Positions 9,422 through 22,642 of a stretch of DNA of 64,000 bases are shown in pieces (position 1 is the stretch's first letter; every line of letters starts with the position of its first letter). This stretch comes from Sipunculus nudus. Taxonomy: Eukaryota > Annelida > Sipuncula > Golfingiida > Sipunculidae. The DNA lies in the NCBI GenBank assembly GCA_026874595.1, contig CM049306.1:15151019-15215018 (forward strand), in the 5' to 3' direction. Under the pieces are notes generated by a model that worked only from the letters and a program-made list of their open reading frames with translations, was not told the DNA's origin and made no database searches. The translations under genes and the position numbers were made by a program.

Positions 9422-11910
9422 CTGCAAACACATTTGTGGCATCAGTTGTCATTAAACATATTATTATAAAAAAATATCTGATGATACACATTTGAGTATT
9501 GTCCCGACAAAAATGTTCTGTTGTGAGATATAGGTTGCACTGTACTGTAAATTGGTCAGGTGCTTAGATTCTGTCCATACTTATGGTTTACCTTCAGATA
9601 TATATACCTGGATTTGACCACAGGATGCAATTCACATTATAATGTCAATGAGTTACATTGCAAAAGGAATTTGAAATATCCATAAAAAAATTGAAGTAAT
9701 ACTCCTCTATCATAAGTATTCTTTAATTATAATCACCAGCAAAAAAAAAAGGTTTTGTTTTGCTGTTTTCCTGTCCGGTACACCATCATTATATCCTCTT
9801 AAAAATGTAGGTACTATAAGGATACTTGTGAACCTGTTAATGAAGAGAGGACACAAATATACTTCCGGTTCCCTATATAATAATACCATTGCGTCACAGG
9901 TGAGCAATGAAGGGATAAAGTGTTGTCCAATAAAATCTTTAAAGATCCTCAGTATAACTAAATATTGGTCAATTAAATTATTTTATTTACCGGAGGTTTA
10001 TTTAATTCTAGGATCGAATGCCATTTTGTCATTGTTGAGGACACACCGTTTGTGTCCCAGAGGGGATTCTCACTTTAAGTCTATGGGTCCATGAGTCTAT
10101 ATAAGGCCAGGCCAACAACGAGAAGCCTCTGTCTAAACATACTTAAATTTCAGGTCAGTTTAAGACTAGGGTTGTAACAATTAAAACTCTTTTTATGATA
10201 GTATTTCCTTTCCTGAAAGCTATTACTGCCGATTACCATGAAACAAGAAATCGAACATCGGGGTTTTCATCTTTTGTATTTGTTAATGGAGAATATCTCA
10301 AATTATTATCAATGATAATAACCTTAAAAGTTGAGCAGTAAACAAAATGCATAATTTCATCGTAATATTTCCAAAGTTTCAAGAAACTATCACGGAACTC
10401 GCATTTGTCTGCTCTAACGGCTTATTGAGCGACGCACAAAACCCAGCTGCATTAAAGAAAGTGACCCATAGATCATGACGCTCAGCCGACTAACATGTTG
10501 AAAATATGTCCTTGCAAAGACAACTAATTAAGATAATGGAGTTGGCATCTTAGTTCATGCATATAAGCTCAAGTTCATCAAGACCCATAAGGACACCAAA
10601 TTTGATGACAATCCATTCAGCCGTTCCTGTAGAATCTGGCAATTTGTGTGTATTTTGCATTATTTCTGGGGTGCTCAACCATGGCCTGTAACTCAGAGAA
10701 TATATGTCAAAGTGACCTAATTTCAGGTTTCTGAGGAAAACTTTTGAGGAACTCTCAGGATGACAAGTTAGAAAATTTTAGGTACAGTGGTTATGATTTG
10801 TGTCCTGTTAACAGACCACCGCATCTTTAAAGGTCTCAATAATAGACAAAAATGCTTAAAATTCGAAAAAAAATCAAGGTGGCGTCACCAGTCTGCAGGA
10901 ACTAATGAAACACTCCATGATAAATATGCACACAAATAATCATGGAGATCAATGCATTGGTTGTTCAGATACTGGAGCATTGGTATCAAACTTTTTATTA
11001 TTTTTGGGGTAATTCTGAGCTCCATAACTTGGAGATTATGGGAAACAGAGACCTTTTTTCTGGTTTCCAAGGTGACTTTTCATGGACCTCCCTGAATGTC
11101 AAATTAGAAGATTCTAGGTCCAATGATTATGATTTGTGCCCTGCTTTGATATCAAATTTTCAAATATTCTGGGGGGTACTTATAAGCCCCATAGCTTGAA
11201 GAATATGGGTAACAGAGACATAATTTCAGGTTTCCAAGTAAGACTTTTCAAGGACCTCCCTGGATGTAAAGTAAAAAGATTCTAGGACCAACGGTAACGA
11301 TTTGTGTCTTTTTAACAGACAACCGCATCTTTAAAGGTCTCAATAAAAGAGAAAAAATGCTTAAAAATTCCGAAAAAAATCCAGGTGGTGCCACCAGTCT
11401 GCAGGAAATGATGAAACACTCGATGATCAATATGAATACAAAGAAAGGTGATCAATGCAATAGTTGTTCAGATACTGGAGCTTTTGTATCAAACTTTTAA
11501 TTATTAAGGGGGTAATTCTGAGCCCCATAGCTCGCATGATATGGGTAACAGAGACTTATTTTCAGGTTTCCAAGGAGACTTTTTATAGACCTCCCTGGAT
11601 GTCAAGTATTTGTTTTGTCACGTATTTGTTTTGTACTCAACGATGTGAGGGTTCGTTTGAGCATCAAAAGCTTTTAAAATGTCTTATTCCTATATTATTA
11701 GTTCTTTGCATTCAATTTTAGGGACATACATATTTAATCTCTGAATACATCTAGATACTAAAGTACGAATAACCCTGAACTTGTATATTTGGGATATATT
11801 TCTCAATTTCAGAATATATTTTGTGGAAAGAAAAGATGTTTGATAATGTGTCTTTCAGACATATCAGTGCATTATAATGTAGTATTAATTTGCTATTAAC
11901 CTTTTCCTAC
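9422..11910 (-). other. Intron 2, containing a reversed repeat element
   Basis: A 2.5 kb intron. Its middle holds a truncated, reversed member of the tandem-core repeat family described at 10458-11610. The remainder is AT-rich, with nothing recognised. Confidence 0.8.
10458..11610 (-). repeat. Truncated reversed copy of the hairpin-ended tandem-core element
   Basis: The left edge (AAGTGACCCATAGATCATGA, then CGCTCAGCCGACTA) is the reverse complement of the right end of the element at 19733-22642, with a few changes. Inside are core units in reverse orientation, with the shared GGTGGCGTCACCAGTCTGCA segment at 10879-10897 and about 11384-11403. Those two anchors are 506 bases apart, i.e. about 1.5 units, so an internal deletion is likely. 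The hairpin end expected on the right is not found. Short frames in it (for instance 10942-11199) follow repeat periodicity and are not genes. Confidence 0.75.
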
Positions 11911-12042
11911 CTTTAAATATTGGTGTTATCTTCCATATACCTAAACCACCAATGCTGAGGTACTGTCCCAGAGATACCTCCAGGAAAAACATGGGGATTC
12001 CCGCAAACAGCAGCGTCATTCCATATGGTATCAGGAAAGCAC
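11911..12042 (-). CDS. Slc6a1-like: SLC6 GABA transporter, coding exon 2 (TM2)
   Basis: Residues 70-113 with both end codons split (phase 1 on each side). The acceptor is ...TTGTACAG and the donor GTAGGA. The exon completes the conserved KNGGGAF junction and encodes TM2 ([20 protein letters not shown]) and the first intracellular loop with [15 protein letters not shown], which is close to the GAT1 subfamily. Y76 aligns with the GAT1 chloride ligand Tyr86. It is separated from exon 1 by a 39.9 kb intron, and the assignment rests on matching phase and continuity of the family motif. Confidence 0.95.
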
Positions 12043-13750
12043 CTGTACAATATAGAAACAGGCATATGACAAAATTTTCAACTTGCTTCAGTGTTGGTGA
12101 ATGATATTTTACCTATAGCAACTCTGAGTAGCATATATTTGTGATAACACAACTGTTAATTCAACATGAGGTTATAAGAATAGAAAATATGAACAGTCCT
12201 CAATTCGGATGGTGAATAAATTTGCCCTTCATATGTCGCAGCGTTATGGCACATGACCCATCCAGTCGGTAGAAGTGTTACATAACGTATTTGTGTCTAT
12301 CATTGGGATCTGTGATCTGCGTTCTCGTCATTACTGGCCTTCTTGATCCTCATATTAAATTCATTTTCACACACATATGTCACCGATTTTTTATATTGTT
12401 AACTGATTGGTTCAAAACCAAACGTATTCCATTGTCGGAATTCGTTGGTGAGAGAGGGAATTTCGAAATCAGGCCAATTCGTGCTATCGTCCAAAATATT
12501 AACTCGCATGATTCTCTTCTCTTGTGAAAAGCAAATTTCTCCCAATGTCAAACACAATTTTGAGTAGTGTGTAGGATAAAGAGGAAAAAGGAATTTAGAG
12601 TATTTGGTCCACTGTGTTACTATCCGAAATTCGGCTCATTGCACATTGAAGCCGTTCACACTGCCCGACTTCTCCTTTTCGAAGGCCCAAATTACACAAA
12701 ATTCTGTAAATCAGTTCCTGCGAAATATCTGACTAATAAAAGTCGAAAAAATCCCGACAGGTCAGACTTGCCGATTTTCAGGTAATATATAGCATTTGAC
12801 CAAATGTTCTGAATTTCGAAAGTGAGGAGTTGTTGAAAATGAATCACATGATCATACCAGTTTGGCTTGTTGTATGGGTTGGTTTTATATATATGTACTC
12901 TCCGTACAGGGTGGCCGCAAAAATCAGAACTGACGCATTTTAATTCCGATGATCCGAATGTCTGGAAATTTTATCAATTCCCCGAATATTGCCAGATTCC
13001 TTCTGTTTATGCAGTCCGATGCAGAAAACCATTTGTGTTTTCACCACAAGATCATTTAAAATGCAGACCGACCAAAATATACAGATATAGGGACCAACAT
13101 ATTAAAGATATATATACCATCGGATTTACCATGTTGCAGGGCTCAAATCAAACAAATAGTGAAAAGAAAGAAAAACCTGTTTGATAATAATATGACTTTG
13201 TTTTGTATGCAATATACAACACTATGAATAGAAACATATATATATATACACATAATAAAGCATGGGTTAGGTTTCACTACTCTTTTGATGATCCTAATAC
13301 AGCGCCTTGGGATAAATAAAGTATTGCATAAAACAACTTAATATAAATATCTGCCGTTCTATCATTATTAGTTGTGAATATTTAAGAGGTCTCTGTAGCT
13401 TGGTAATGTGCTCTGACGCAATCTTCACTTGGGAGAATCCCAAGGCGTTCTCTGAAAAACGTTGCCAGGTAAGTTTATTACTGCTCATTAATATCTAATC
13501 GTATTTAAAGGCGAAGGAGTCCTGTGTTGAAATAAGATAGTAAGAAAATGAAAAAGAAAACATAATTAAATCCACTTCAGATATTAGACTTGTTTTCTTC
13601 ATGAGCAACTTACCAAATGAATAAAAGAAAAATAAATGCAAATCCCCAATTGATATCCAGGGGGAGAGACCTTCTTTAGGCATATGATTTCAAAAGCAGA
13701 AAGTTTGAATCAAGTGACAATGTGGTTACAAAACTATTTTTGTAACGACT

Positions 13751-13753
<3 letters not shown>

Positions 13754-13794
<41 letters not shown>
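13754..13794. repeat. (CT)n microsatellite
   Basis: About 20 uninterrupted CT units. Confidence 0.95.
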
Positions 13795-13799
<5 letters not shown>

Positions 13800-15179
13800 A
13801 TATAAAATAGACATTCACTGAGACTTTACATTGTTGGCAACGAGTTGATTTGGTTTGTGGATTTACTTTAAGCTTAGGGTCCTCACATCACAGTTGAAGG
13901 GTTGCTTTGTTCACGGTAAAAATCGTAAATCAGACAGAATCTAGGTCATGACGTAACACTTGTGAGAAATCTTTCCTGCTAAGTCTACTTTAGTCTGTAC
14001 AAAGATCTTATTGATCCATTAAAAGCCCATCGGCACAAAACAGGGATGGATCAAACTTGTTCGGCACATTTGATATGAATAATTGATCATGATGACTTTG
14101 GCACAAAAGACAAAGGACAGACCTTAGGATATGGAAAAGTGTATATGGAATTCATGTAAAAAAGCATTCTGAAAGACTACTCAATGCTAGAACAGACATT
14201 TTGCTATATAATAACTATATAATCATATTCCCGATTTTCTAAGTAATCTAAGTTATTAAATCTAGATTTTTATAACTGCGGCCATGTGTCTGGTAGAAGT
14301 ATATATACGTTTCATAGAAGAAAAAGAATCAAGCATCCAGTCCTGCATACGAAACAATATCCTCCACAGGGGCACGACAACTGGATCGAAAAGAAACGAG
14401 GCGTGCTATACCAGAATTTGAACTCTACAAGAGTAGGCAAATGAAACATTTTCGTTCGCACAAAATGTACCTAAATACCATGCCTATGTTCCGGTGCACT
14501 TTACATGTATTCAACTAATATTAGGTATCCATTTCCTAAAGATTAAGACTTTCTAACAAAAAGAAACAGGTGAATAACACCTGTACGGAGGAGATAAAAT
14601 AAACATGAAATTCATAACACGAGCTGACGAACTCTTGAAATACATGAACTAGAATCATATTACTTAATGTATATTGTTAGTATTATTATCATAGTGTTCT
14701 ATTTAAGTGTTCTATACATCAAAACGATACGAATTTCAAGATCTAAGAACTGCTTCATGCTCATATGTTAGCACTCTTTCAGTTTTTCCTTGTTAGGTAC
14801 TTATGGTCCGGAACCTTTGACATATAAACATGCTCAAAACTTAGAATGCTCTACATTTTGTTATATAGAATGTTCGGTTTTCTGGAAGTGGTTGATGTTA
14901 TATGTACATCAATAGTTAGATATAATATAAATCATAGAGGACCTAATGACAATGTATGGTATCACAGTTTACTTTCTCAAGTGTTTTACATGCTTTTTGG
15001 TGTTAGTTTTACCTGCAAAACATTTTTATTTCTTTCCTTTAAGTTGGCATCTGACACATCCCTGTTAAAGCGTGTTGATGTCCATCTTGAAAGGGTTGGC
15101 TACTTCATATTGTTTTGCCTTTGACAAGTAAGTAAAATAAGGTCCACAAGTACATGACGGATGCCGAACAAAGACCATT

Positions 15180-15505
15180 CAGTGTGTGTCGATTTCTGTT
15201 TGATACTTGGCACACTTAAATCAATTTCCTTGTCGGTTTCAGTCTGACATCTCCAGGACAAAGGTCAACCAGTACGTGTCAATTTCTAGCTGACACTTGG
15301 CACAATTTACGTGTCGGTTTCACTTTGACATCTCCAGGACAAAAGCCAACCAGTGCCTGTCGATTTCTGTCTGATTCAGTGTCGGTTTCATTCTGACAAC
15401 TCTAAGACAACGGTAAACCAGTACGTGTCGATTTCTGTCTAACAATTGACACATATAAATCAGTTTCAATGTCGGTTTCTATCTCATATCTGCAGGTCAA
15501 GCAGT
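15180..15505. repeat. Four-unit tandem repeat of 68-90 bp
   Basis: Units starting at about 15180, 15270, 15351 and 15419 share CAGT..GTGTCGATTTCTG, then TGTCGGTTTC, then CTCCAGGACAA. Lengths vary (90, 81, 68 and ~85 bases) through small deletions. No coding frame runs through them. Confidence 0.8.
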
Positions 15506-15639
15506 CCAGTTCTTTCTGACATTAACAGCTAAATGACACGTGCTAATCTAGTAATAAAATATTGATTAATTTTATAATCAGCATAACAGAAAACTTTTGA
15601 AAGTGGGGGGTGGGGGGGCACAATATTGGGTATATAGGC

Positions 15640-15641
<2 letters not shown>

Positions 15642-15696
<55 letters not shown>
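15642..15696. repeat. (AT)n microsatellite
   Basis: A long dinucleotide run flanked by G-runs at 15605-15618 and G-rich DNA at 15760-15781. Confidence 0.95.
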
Positions 15697-15699
<3 letters not shown>

Positions 15700-16539
15700 G
15701 CTATTTGAGATTTTTAAAAGTGAAATGAGGGGCATATTGTGCAAATGAAAGCGCCCGAAAGAGGGTGGGTGTGGGAGGGGGTATCCTTCTCTCACAGTTT
15801 GGAAAATTTTGAAAAAATAAAACATAAAAAATGCATTTTCAGTGCAGTATTTTGACCAATTTCCTATTTTTAATCACATGCTGCACCACACAAAAAATGA
15901 TTAAATATTTAATTTACAGAATCATGTGTGCCAAATTGATAATATAGTCTTCGTCAAATCTTAATAAAAACTTCAGATCCGTTACTGGGATTTTTAATTT
16001 TACTCCACCATTGGTGTGTAAGGTATAAAGCACGAAACAAATAGGCAAAGGATATATAATATTTTCAAACTTACTTGAAGTTTAAGTTGTAATTATCAAA
16101 TAAATATCACCAAGAATAATTCATTTACAGAAAACTGAACACATGTCAGTCATATATAATTAAACATTGAGCAATACAAAAAAATTTTGATATATTACAA
16201 AGCAGACCTGTCTATAAGGTTATCAGTTTAAAAATTAATAACACATACAAGTAGTCTAAATTTCCAACTGTTCTCACTTAAATGAATTACATTATATTCA
16301 ATTCCCTTATCTGTAAAAATTACACAGTAATGGCCTATATTACTTTGCACACTAAATTAAGAAATTAAGTTACAGTTGTTTTCATGTGAGGCATGTAGAC
16401 TGAGAAGAAATACAATGGATTTTCCATCCAAATAATGGAACTAACATAATTTCTCCCAGAAAGATCACACCTACCTCCACCACTGGGTCAAAAAGTGTGT
16501 ATGTGTGTGTGTGGGGGGGGGGGGGTAAAGCCTATGCTG

Positions 16540-16541
<2 letters not shown>

Positions 16542-16595
<54 letters not shown>
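16542..16595. repeat. (AT)n microsatellite beside (GT)n and G13 tracts
   Basis: An (AT)n run preceded by GTGTGTGT and a G-run at 16513-16525 and followed by a G-run at 16598. Reading frames across it are artefacts. Confidence 0.95.
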
Positions 16596-16598
<3 letters not shown>

Positions 16599-17100
16599 GG
16601 GGGGAAGAGTAGACCAATATATGGTACTTCAAGTACTGCGGGTAAAAAGCGCCCGAACGGCGGAGGTAATATGGGTGAGAATTATAGTGAAGTTGTTACT
16701 GATTTAAAGAGCTGATTAAAAGAAAACTGTTTACGCCAGTCTGGTGAAGTCCAGTTTTCCCAAAAAGTTTGCGCTATTAAGTTTGCCGTCAAAGCACTCA
16801 TTTATAATCAAATAAACATGTTACTTGCACACATTTTGTTGCAACTCCAGTTTCATTTCATGCACAGCAGTGACAAATGTTATTTCCGACAAATTTTATA
16901 CTTTGAGTAAAAAAATAGAAAACAAATTTATTCTTCTCTCCACACCCCCCCCCCCCCCGCCGGATATATAGTCAGATGCTATTTAATCTGAGTTTCACAG
17001 GTCTCAGAGCTCAGGGTTCCGATCAGCTGTAATGAGTTACTGCAAGCGTCTGGAATTGGTGGCAGAACATAGGACAGCTATAATGCCATAGCTGGTTATA

Positions 17101-17131
17101 TAGCTCAGATGACTTACAGTCAGCTGAGCTA
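17101..17131 (-). repeat. Stand-alone copy of the element-end hairpin
   Basis: TAGCTCAGATGACT, a 3-base loop (TAC), then AGTCAGCTGAGCTA, followed by AAAA. This is nearly the reverse complement of the left-end hairpin of the element at 19733-22642. The DNA to its left is not obviously the ~338 bp core, so it marks a different or internally deleted member. Confidence 0.75.
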
Positions 17132-18099
17132 AAAACTTATAGTTTACTAATTTATTAGCTTATTTATTTAGAAACTTAAAGGAACAAAATATAATTTTAC
17201 ATACCTCACTGGGTTATAGGTGGAATCTTTAGATCTAACAAAGAAGTCAGATACCTTCTGCTTTTTGCTAGATGCCATTAAAACACTATACACACTGACT
17301 GTAGACATGTCTTTCAAGCTTCAGTTTCAGACAGTAAATGTGACTGTGAATGACCAGCAAGACAGTTTATGAATAGCAAAGATGCCCGACCTACATGATC
17401 TGGACAGTCTCACACTTAAGGTTGTAAGGACCCAGGTTCTCAGCATGTAGTGGCAGCCTCAGAGGCCCTGACCTGACTTTAGTAACACTTTAATTAATAT
17501 CCCATGGTTTTGATGGTGGACAGTGAAGGAAGCTGTGACACTGCTTGCCTGCTCCCTCTTTTTTATGAATATAGTTTATGTATGCATGTTTTTTTTTAGC
17601 ATAGCAAGTGTAATTTTTTTATATAGTACGGGAACCTTGGTCAATGACAAAATTGGGGGAGGAGATGTGGGTACTACCACCTCTGCCGCGAAAAATTTAG
17701 CCATGAGCGATTAAGTCAACACTTGAAGTACATCCTGTTTATCATCTGCCTGACCAGCGTGAGCACCCCAGATGCAACAGTCTGCCCACAACAACCACCG
17801 GCACTGCTCATCCCAGAATTTTTTCAATGCATAGTTAGGTACGAATCTTGTTGACTCATGAGCAATGGAAATGCATGAGTTCTTCTACAGAAGTTCTGCC
17901 CCCCTGGGACCAAAAAGTGTGGGGGGGGGGGGGGGGCGCACCCCTCGCCCCCCGGTTCCGAAGCCTATGCAGTGCCTAAACATCAGAATCGTAGACCCAC
18001 TTATGTGACCACGATTTAACGCAGAGAGGGTCCCAAGAACAAAAGATCACCGGAGCATCACTGTGTATGGCCGTTTCCCATACACAGAAAAAAGTGATA

Positions 18100-18550
18100 T
18101 AATCGAGTCCACACCACCCGAGTCCAGAGTGCGAGTCCAGGCCACTCGAGCAGAGTCTAGTCCGAATCTTGAGGTTCGAGTCCAAGTCCACCTTCGAGTC
18201 ATTTGGAACATATATAAAACTTCTTCAACTTTAAAAAGAAATTATTTATTTATATTTGAGATAATCATGCAAATTTCGTGTGAGTTTACAAGTGCCCTTT
18301 ACTTTAATGATTAATAACGTTAAGCCCCTGATTAAGAGCTACAATTTGGTAGATATAGTCTTATGATTTGTAATATTCTCTTGGTAGTTCACTCATGTGC
18401 ACAATCTTTATATAATTTGTGACAGAGTTTCCTTTTCTACTGGATTCCGGATAGAATAGACCTGATTTCTCGAGTGCTTGCCTCCGAGTCCTCCGAAGTC
18501 CGAGTCCTTAAAAAAGTGGACTCGAGTCTGAACTCGAGTCCAAGTCCATA
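18100..18550 (+). repeat. GAGTCC-rich dispersed repeat
   Basis: Two clusters of CGAGTCC-like motifs in the same orientation (18104-18200 and 18474-18547) flank about 270 bases of AT-rich sequence. The motif recurs more than ten times with irregular spacing. The function is not known to me. Confidence 0.6.
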
Positions 18551-18558
18551 TATATGTG

Positions 18559-18598
<40 letters not shown>
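18547..18598. repeat. (AT)n microsatellite
   Basis: A dinucleotide run with one early TGTG interruption, directly after the GAGTCC cluster. Confidence 0.9.
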
Positions 18599-18600
<2 letters not shown>

Positions 18601-19076
18601 AGAGATTAAGCATTAATATATCAACCTGCGGGTCCAGGAATCAAATAGGACCATTGAGTCTTGCATTAATGTAGGGAGCGGTTATTAGCGGTTCTACTCC
18701 ATATAATTAATCATTAATCGTGTGAAAATAAAGCATATTTTTTGTTTATAATCTGCTAATATGAATAATATGTTGGTTTACTTTGGTCTTTCCAATCTGG
18801 AGATCGAAGTAACCGTTAAACGGTTTAAAACTGAATCTTGAACATAAATTGCCAAGGCAAAGGACATCTTATACTTTATTCATAACAGTTTGGTCATATA
18901 TTTTCATTTTTTTTATTCAACGCATTATAATATAGGTGCACAAAGATTATGGGCTATAAATTGGTAACATAAAAGTGTCTGGCAGGATGTCATATTATAT
19001 GAACACGGGGCTTATTTCTTTGAAAATCTTTACGACTCCCCTTTTACAGCATACTTATGCACTTCTTTTTCATTCA

Positions 19077-19079
<3 letters not shown>

Positions 19080-19121
<42 letters not shown>
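19080..19121. repeat. (AT)n microsatellite
   Basis: About 20 dinucleotide units. Confidence 0.95.
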
Positions 19122-19124
<3 letters not shown>

Positions 19125-19732
19125 TAAGTGTGTGTACGTGTTCGAATGCGTGTCCACCACACTGGATAATAAGGAAATAACGGATGGACTCCCCGACAAA
19201 ACATAAGACTGTATAATTCGCCAGCGTTCAGCTAGCTGACATAAAAGCTAGACATTATTGATGTATGTTCCGCCAGATTGTTTAGTTACTGGGTCGTCTG
19301 CCTTCCCTGCCGATTATAAATTAGACGAGGTTACCAGGAGTCAATATTTTAGATTTGCAAATTAAGCTCATTTTGGTGAGGCTTTGATTGGAGAGAAACG
19401 GTCTACCATTTGTTGACCGCACGTGTTTCATCATCCAAATAATTCAGCAGTCCCGGAAGTATAGATTTTAACACTAAAGAAGAATTTATTTAAAAATCTG
19501 ATACCATTTAGATGGATTAATTCACGTGTGGGATATGTATTATTGTATTACAAACCCTATTTAAAAAATAACTCTTTTGCATATACAAATTTCACTTAAA
19601 GAAATAAAACTATAATTGCAGAAATATTCCTGCTCGGTGATACAGGAATGTGCTACTATTTATTAATAGATTATGGAATAATAATGATAAAATAATTTAT
19701 CATGACGAGAGGTATCGAAAGTCATAGTAAAG

Positions 19733-22642
19733 CTTTTTAGCTCAGCTGACTGAAAGTCATCTGAGCTATAGCGATCACTCTTTGTCCGTCGTCCGTCTGT
19801 CCGTCTGTCCGTCCGTTAACCAGGCACAAATCGTAACCGCTGGACCTAGAACCTTGTAACTTGGGATTCTGAGAGGTCCATAAAAAATCTCCTTGGAAAC
19901 CAGAAATTAGGTCTCTGTTACCCATATCCTTTGAGCTATGTGGCCCCAAAGTACCCCCCAGAAAAGTCAAAAATTTCATACAAAAACTTCAATTTCTCAT
20001 TAACTACTTGACTGATGGTCATGATTTTTCGCATACATATTGATCATGAGATGTTACATCACTTCCTGCAGACTGGTGGCGCCACCTGTATTTTTCGATT
20101 TTTTACGAATTTTTTTCTCTATTTTTGAGACCTTTAAAAATGTGAACATCTGTTAACAAGGCACAAATCATAAAGACTGGACTTAGAAACTTAATTCTTG
20201 ACACACTGAGAGGTCCATGAAAAATCTCCTTGGAAACCAGAAATTAGGTCTCTGTTACCCATATCCTTTGAGCTATGGGGCCCCAAAGTACCCCCCAGAA
20301 TAGTAAAAAAAAATCATACAAAAACTTCAATATCTCATTAACTACATCACTGATGGTCATGATTTTTGGCTTACATATTGATCATGAGATGTTCCTTCAG
20401 TTCCTGCAGACTGGTGGCGCCACCTGTATTTTTTTCAAATTTTTACAATTTTTTTTCTCGTTTTTTGAGACCTTTTAAATATGAACATCTGTGAACAGGG
20501 CACAAATTGTAAAGACTGCACCTAGAACCTTCATTCCTCACACAGTGAGAGACCTATGAAAAGTCTCCATGGAAACCAGAAATTAGGTCTCTGTTACCCA
20601 TATCCTTTGAGCTATGGGGCCCCAAAGTACCCTCCAGAATAGTCAAAAAATTCATACAAAAACTTCAATATCTCATTAACTACATCACTGATGGTCATGA
20701 TTTTCGACATACATATTGATCATGAGATGTTTCATCAGTTTGTGCAGACTGGTGGCGCCACCTGTATTTTTCAATGTTCACGAATTGTTTTCTCCATTGA
20801 GACCTTTAAGGATGTAGTTATCTGTCAACAGGGTACAAATCGTAACGACTGGACCTAGAATCTTCGTTCTTTACACACAGGGAGACCCATGATAAGTCTC
20901 CGTGGAAACCTGAAATTTGGTCTCTGTTACCCATATCCTTTGAGCTATGGCACTCCAAAGTACAGATCAGAATAATGGAAAATTTGATACAAAAGCTAAA
21001 GTATCTGAACAACTAATGCAGAGATAACCATAATTGTTTGCATGGATATTGATCATGGAGTGTTTCATAAGTTTCTGCAGACTGGTGGCACCACCTGTAT
21101 TTGTTCGTTTTTTTTTACGACATTTTTCTGTATTTTTGAGACCTTTAAAGATATGAACATCTGTTAACAGGGCACAAATCATAAAAACTGGACCAAGAAT
21201 CTTTATTCTTGACACACAGGGAGACCAATGAAAAGTCTCCATGGAAACTTGAAATTAGGTCTCTGTTACCCATATTCTTTAAGCTGTATGGGTCCAAAAT
21301 ACCCCCCCCCCCCAGAATAAAGGAAAATTTGATACAAAAACTGCAGTATTTCAATAACTACAACACTGATGGTCATGATTTTTGGCATACATATTGATCA
21401 AGAGGTGTTCCATCAGTTCCTGCAGACTGGTGCTGCCACCTGTATTTTTTCAAATTTCTACACTTTTTCTTTCTCTATTTTGGAGACCTTTAAGGATGTA
21501 GTTATCTGTCCACAGGGTACAAATTGTAACGACTGGACCTAGAATCTTCATTCACGTAACACAGGGAGACCCATGAAAAGTCTCCATGGAAACCTGAAAT
21601 TAGGTCTCTGTTACCCATATCCTTTGAGTTATGGCACTCCAAAGTACAGCTCAGAATGCTGGAAAAATTGATACAAAAGCTGAAGTATCTGAACAACTAA
21701 TGCAGAGATCACCATAATTGTTTGAATGGATATGGATTATGGAGTGTTTCATCAGTTTCTGCAGACTGGTGGCACCACCTGTATTTGTTCGCATGTTTTT
21801 ACGATTTTTTTCTCTATTTTTGAGACCTTTAAAGTATGAACATCTGTTAACAGGGCACAAATCATAACAACAGAACCTAGAATCTTAATTTTGACACACT
21901 GAGAGACCTATGAAAAGTCTCTATGGAAACCAGAAATTAGGTCTCTGTTACCCATATCTTTTGAGCTATGGTGCCCCAAAGTACCCCCCCCCCCGAATAG
22001 TCAAAAATTTCATACAAAAACTTCAATATCTCATTAACTACATCACTGATGGTCAATATTTTTTGCATACATATTGATCATGAGATGTTCCATCAGTTCC
22101 TGCAGACTAGTGGCGCCACCTGTATTTTTCAATTTTTTACGAATTTTTTTCTTTATCTTTGTGACCTTTAGGGTGCTGTCATCTGTAAACGTGGCACAAA
22201 TTGTAACAACAGGACCTAGAATCTTCATTCTTGTCATGCAAGGAGGCCCATGAAAAGTGTCTGTGGAAACCTGAAATTAGGTCTCTGTTACCCATATCCC
22301 TCAAGCTATTGGACTCCAAAGTGTCCCTCAGAATAATGGAAAATTTGATACAAAAGCTGAAGTATCTGAACAACTACTGCAGAGATCAGCATGATTCTTT
22401 GCATGGATATTGACCATTAAGTGTTTTTATTAGTTTCTGTAGACTGGTGGAACCACTTGTATTTTTTTTTTGTTTATGCATTTTTTCTCTATTTTTGAGA
22501 TATATAAATACAGTCACAATCTTGGCCTGTTCGTTAATCTGTTTGATGCTTCAGTTGAATGGGTATATACTACCATTCAGATGATAAAATTTCCTTTGGC
22601 AAATCTCTTCCTAGTCAGCTGAGCGTCATGACCCATGGGTCA
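19733..22642 (+). mobile_element. Non-autonomous element with hairpin left end, palindromic right end and eight-unit ~338 bp core
   Basis: The left end is TTTTTAG leading into a hairpin (14-base arms 19738-19751 and 19755-19768, one mismatch, 3-base loop), followed by short GTCCGTC repeats. The core has eight units anchored on CTGCAGACTGGTGGCGCCACC-like sequence at about 20066, 20404, 20742, 21075, 21420, 21759, 22100 and 22437 (spacings 333-345). The right end is CAGCTGAGCG and a perfect 14-base palindrome TGACCCATGGGTCA at 22629-22642. Both ends recur elsewhere in the window, which supports a defined mobile unit. It encodes no protein. Elements with unique ends and tandem cores are known in bivalves (pearl elements, Helitron-like HINEs); whether this is one is not shown. 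Confidence 0.75.

Noticed and set aside
12867-13184. 105-codon plus-strand frame in intron 1
   Set aside because: No recognisable motif, no splice or promoter context, and base composition like surrounding intron.
15529-15825. 98-codon minus-strand frame
   Set aside because: Its centre is an (AT)n tract read as Tyr-Ile repeats, with low-complexity flanks and no coding signal.
20818-22373. Several similar frames beginning MFRYFSFCIKF or similar
   Set aside because: They recur because they sit in ~338 bp tandem units. They are short, shift between units and lack selection-like conservation.
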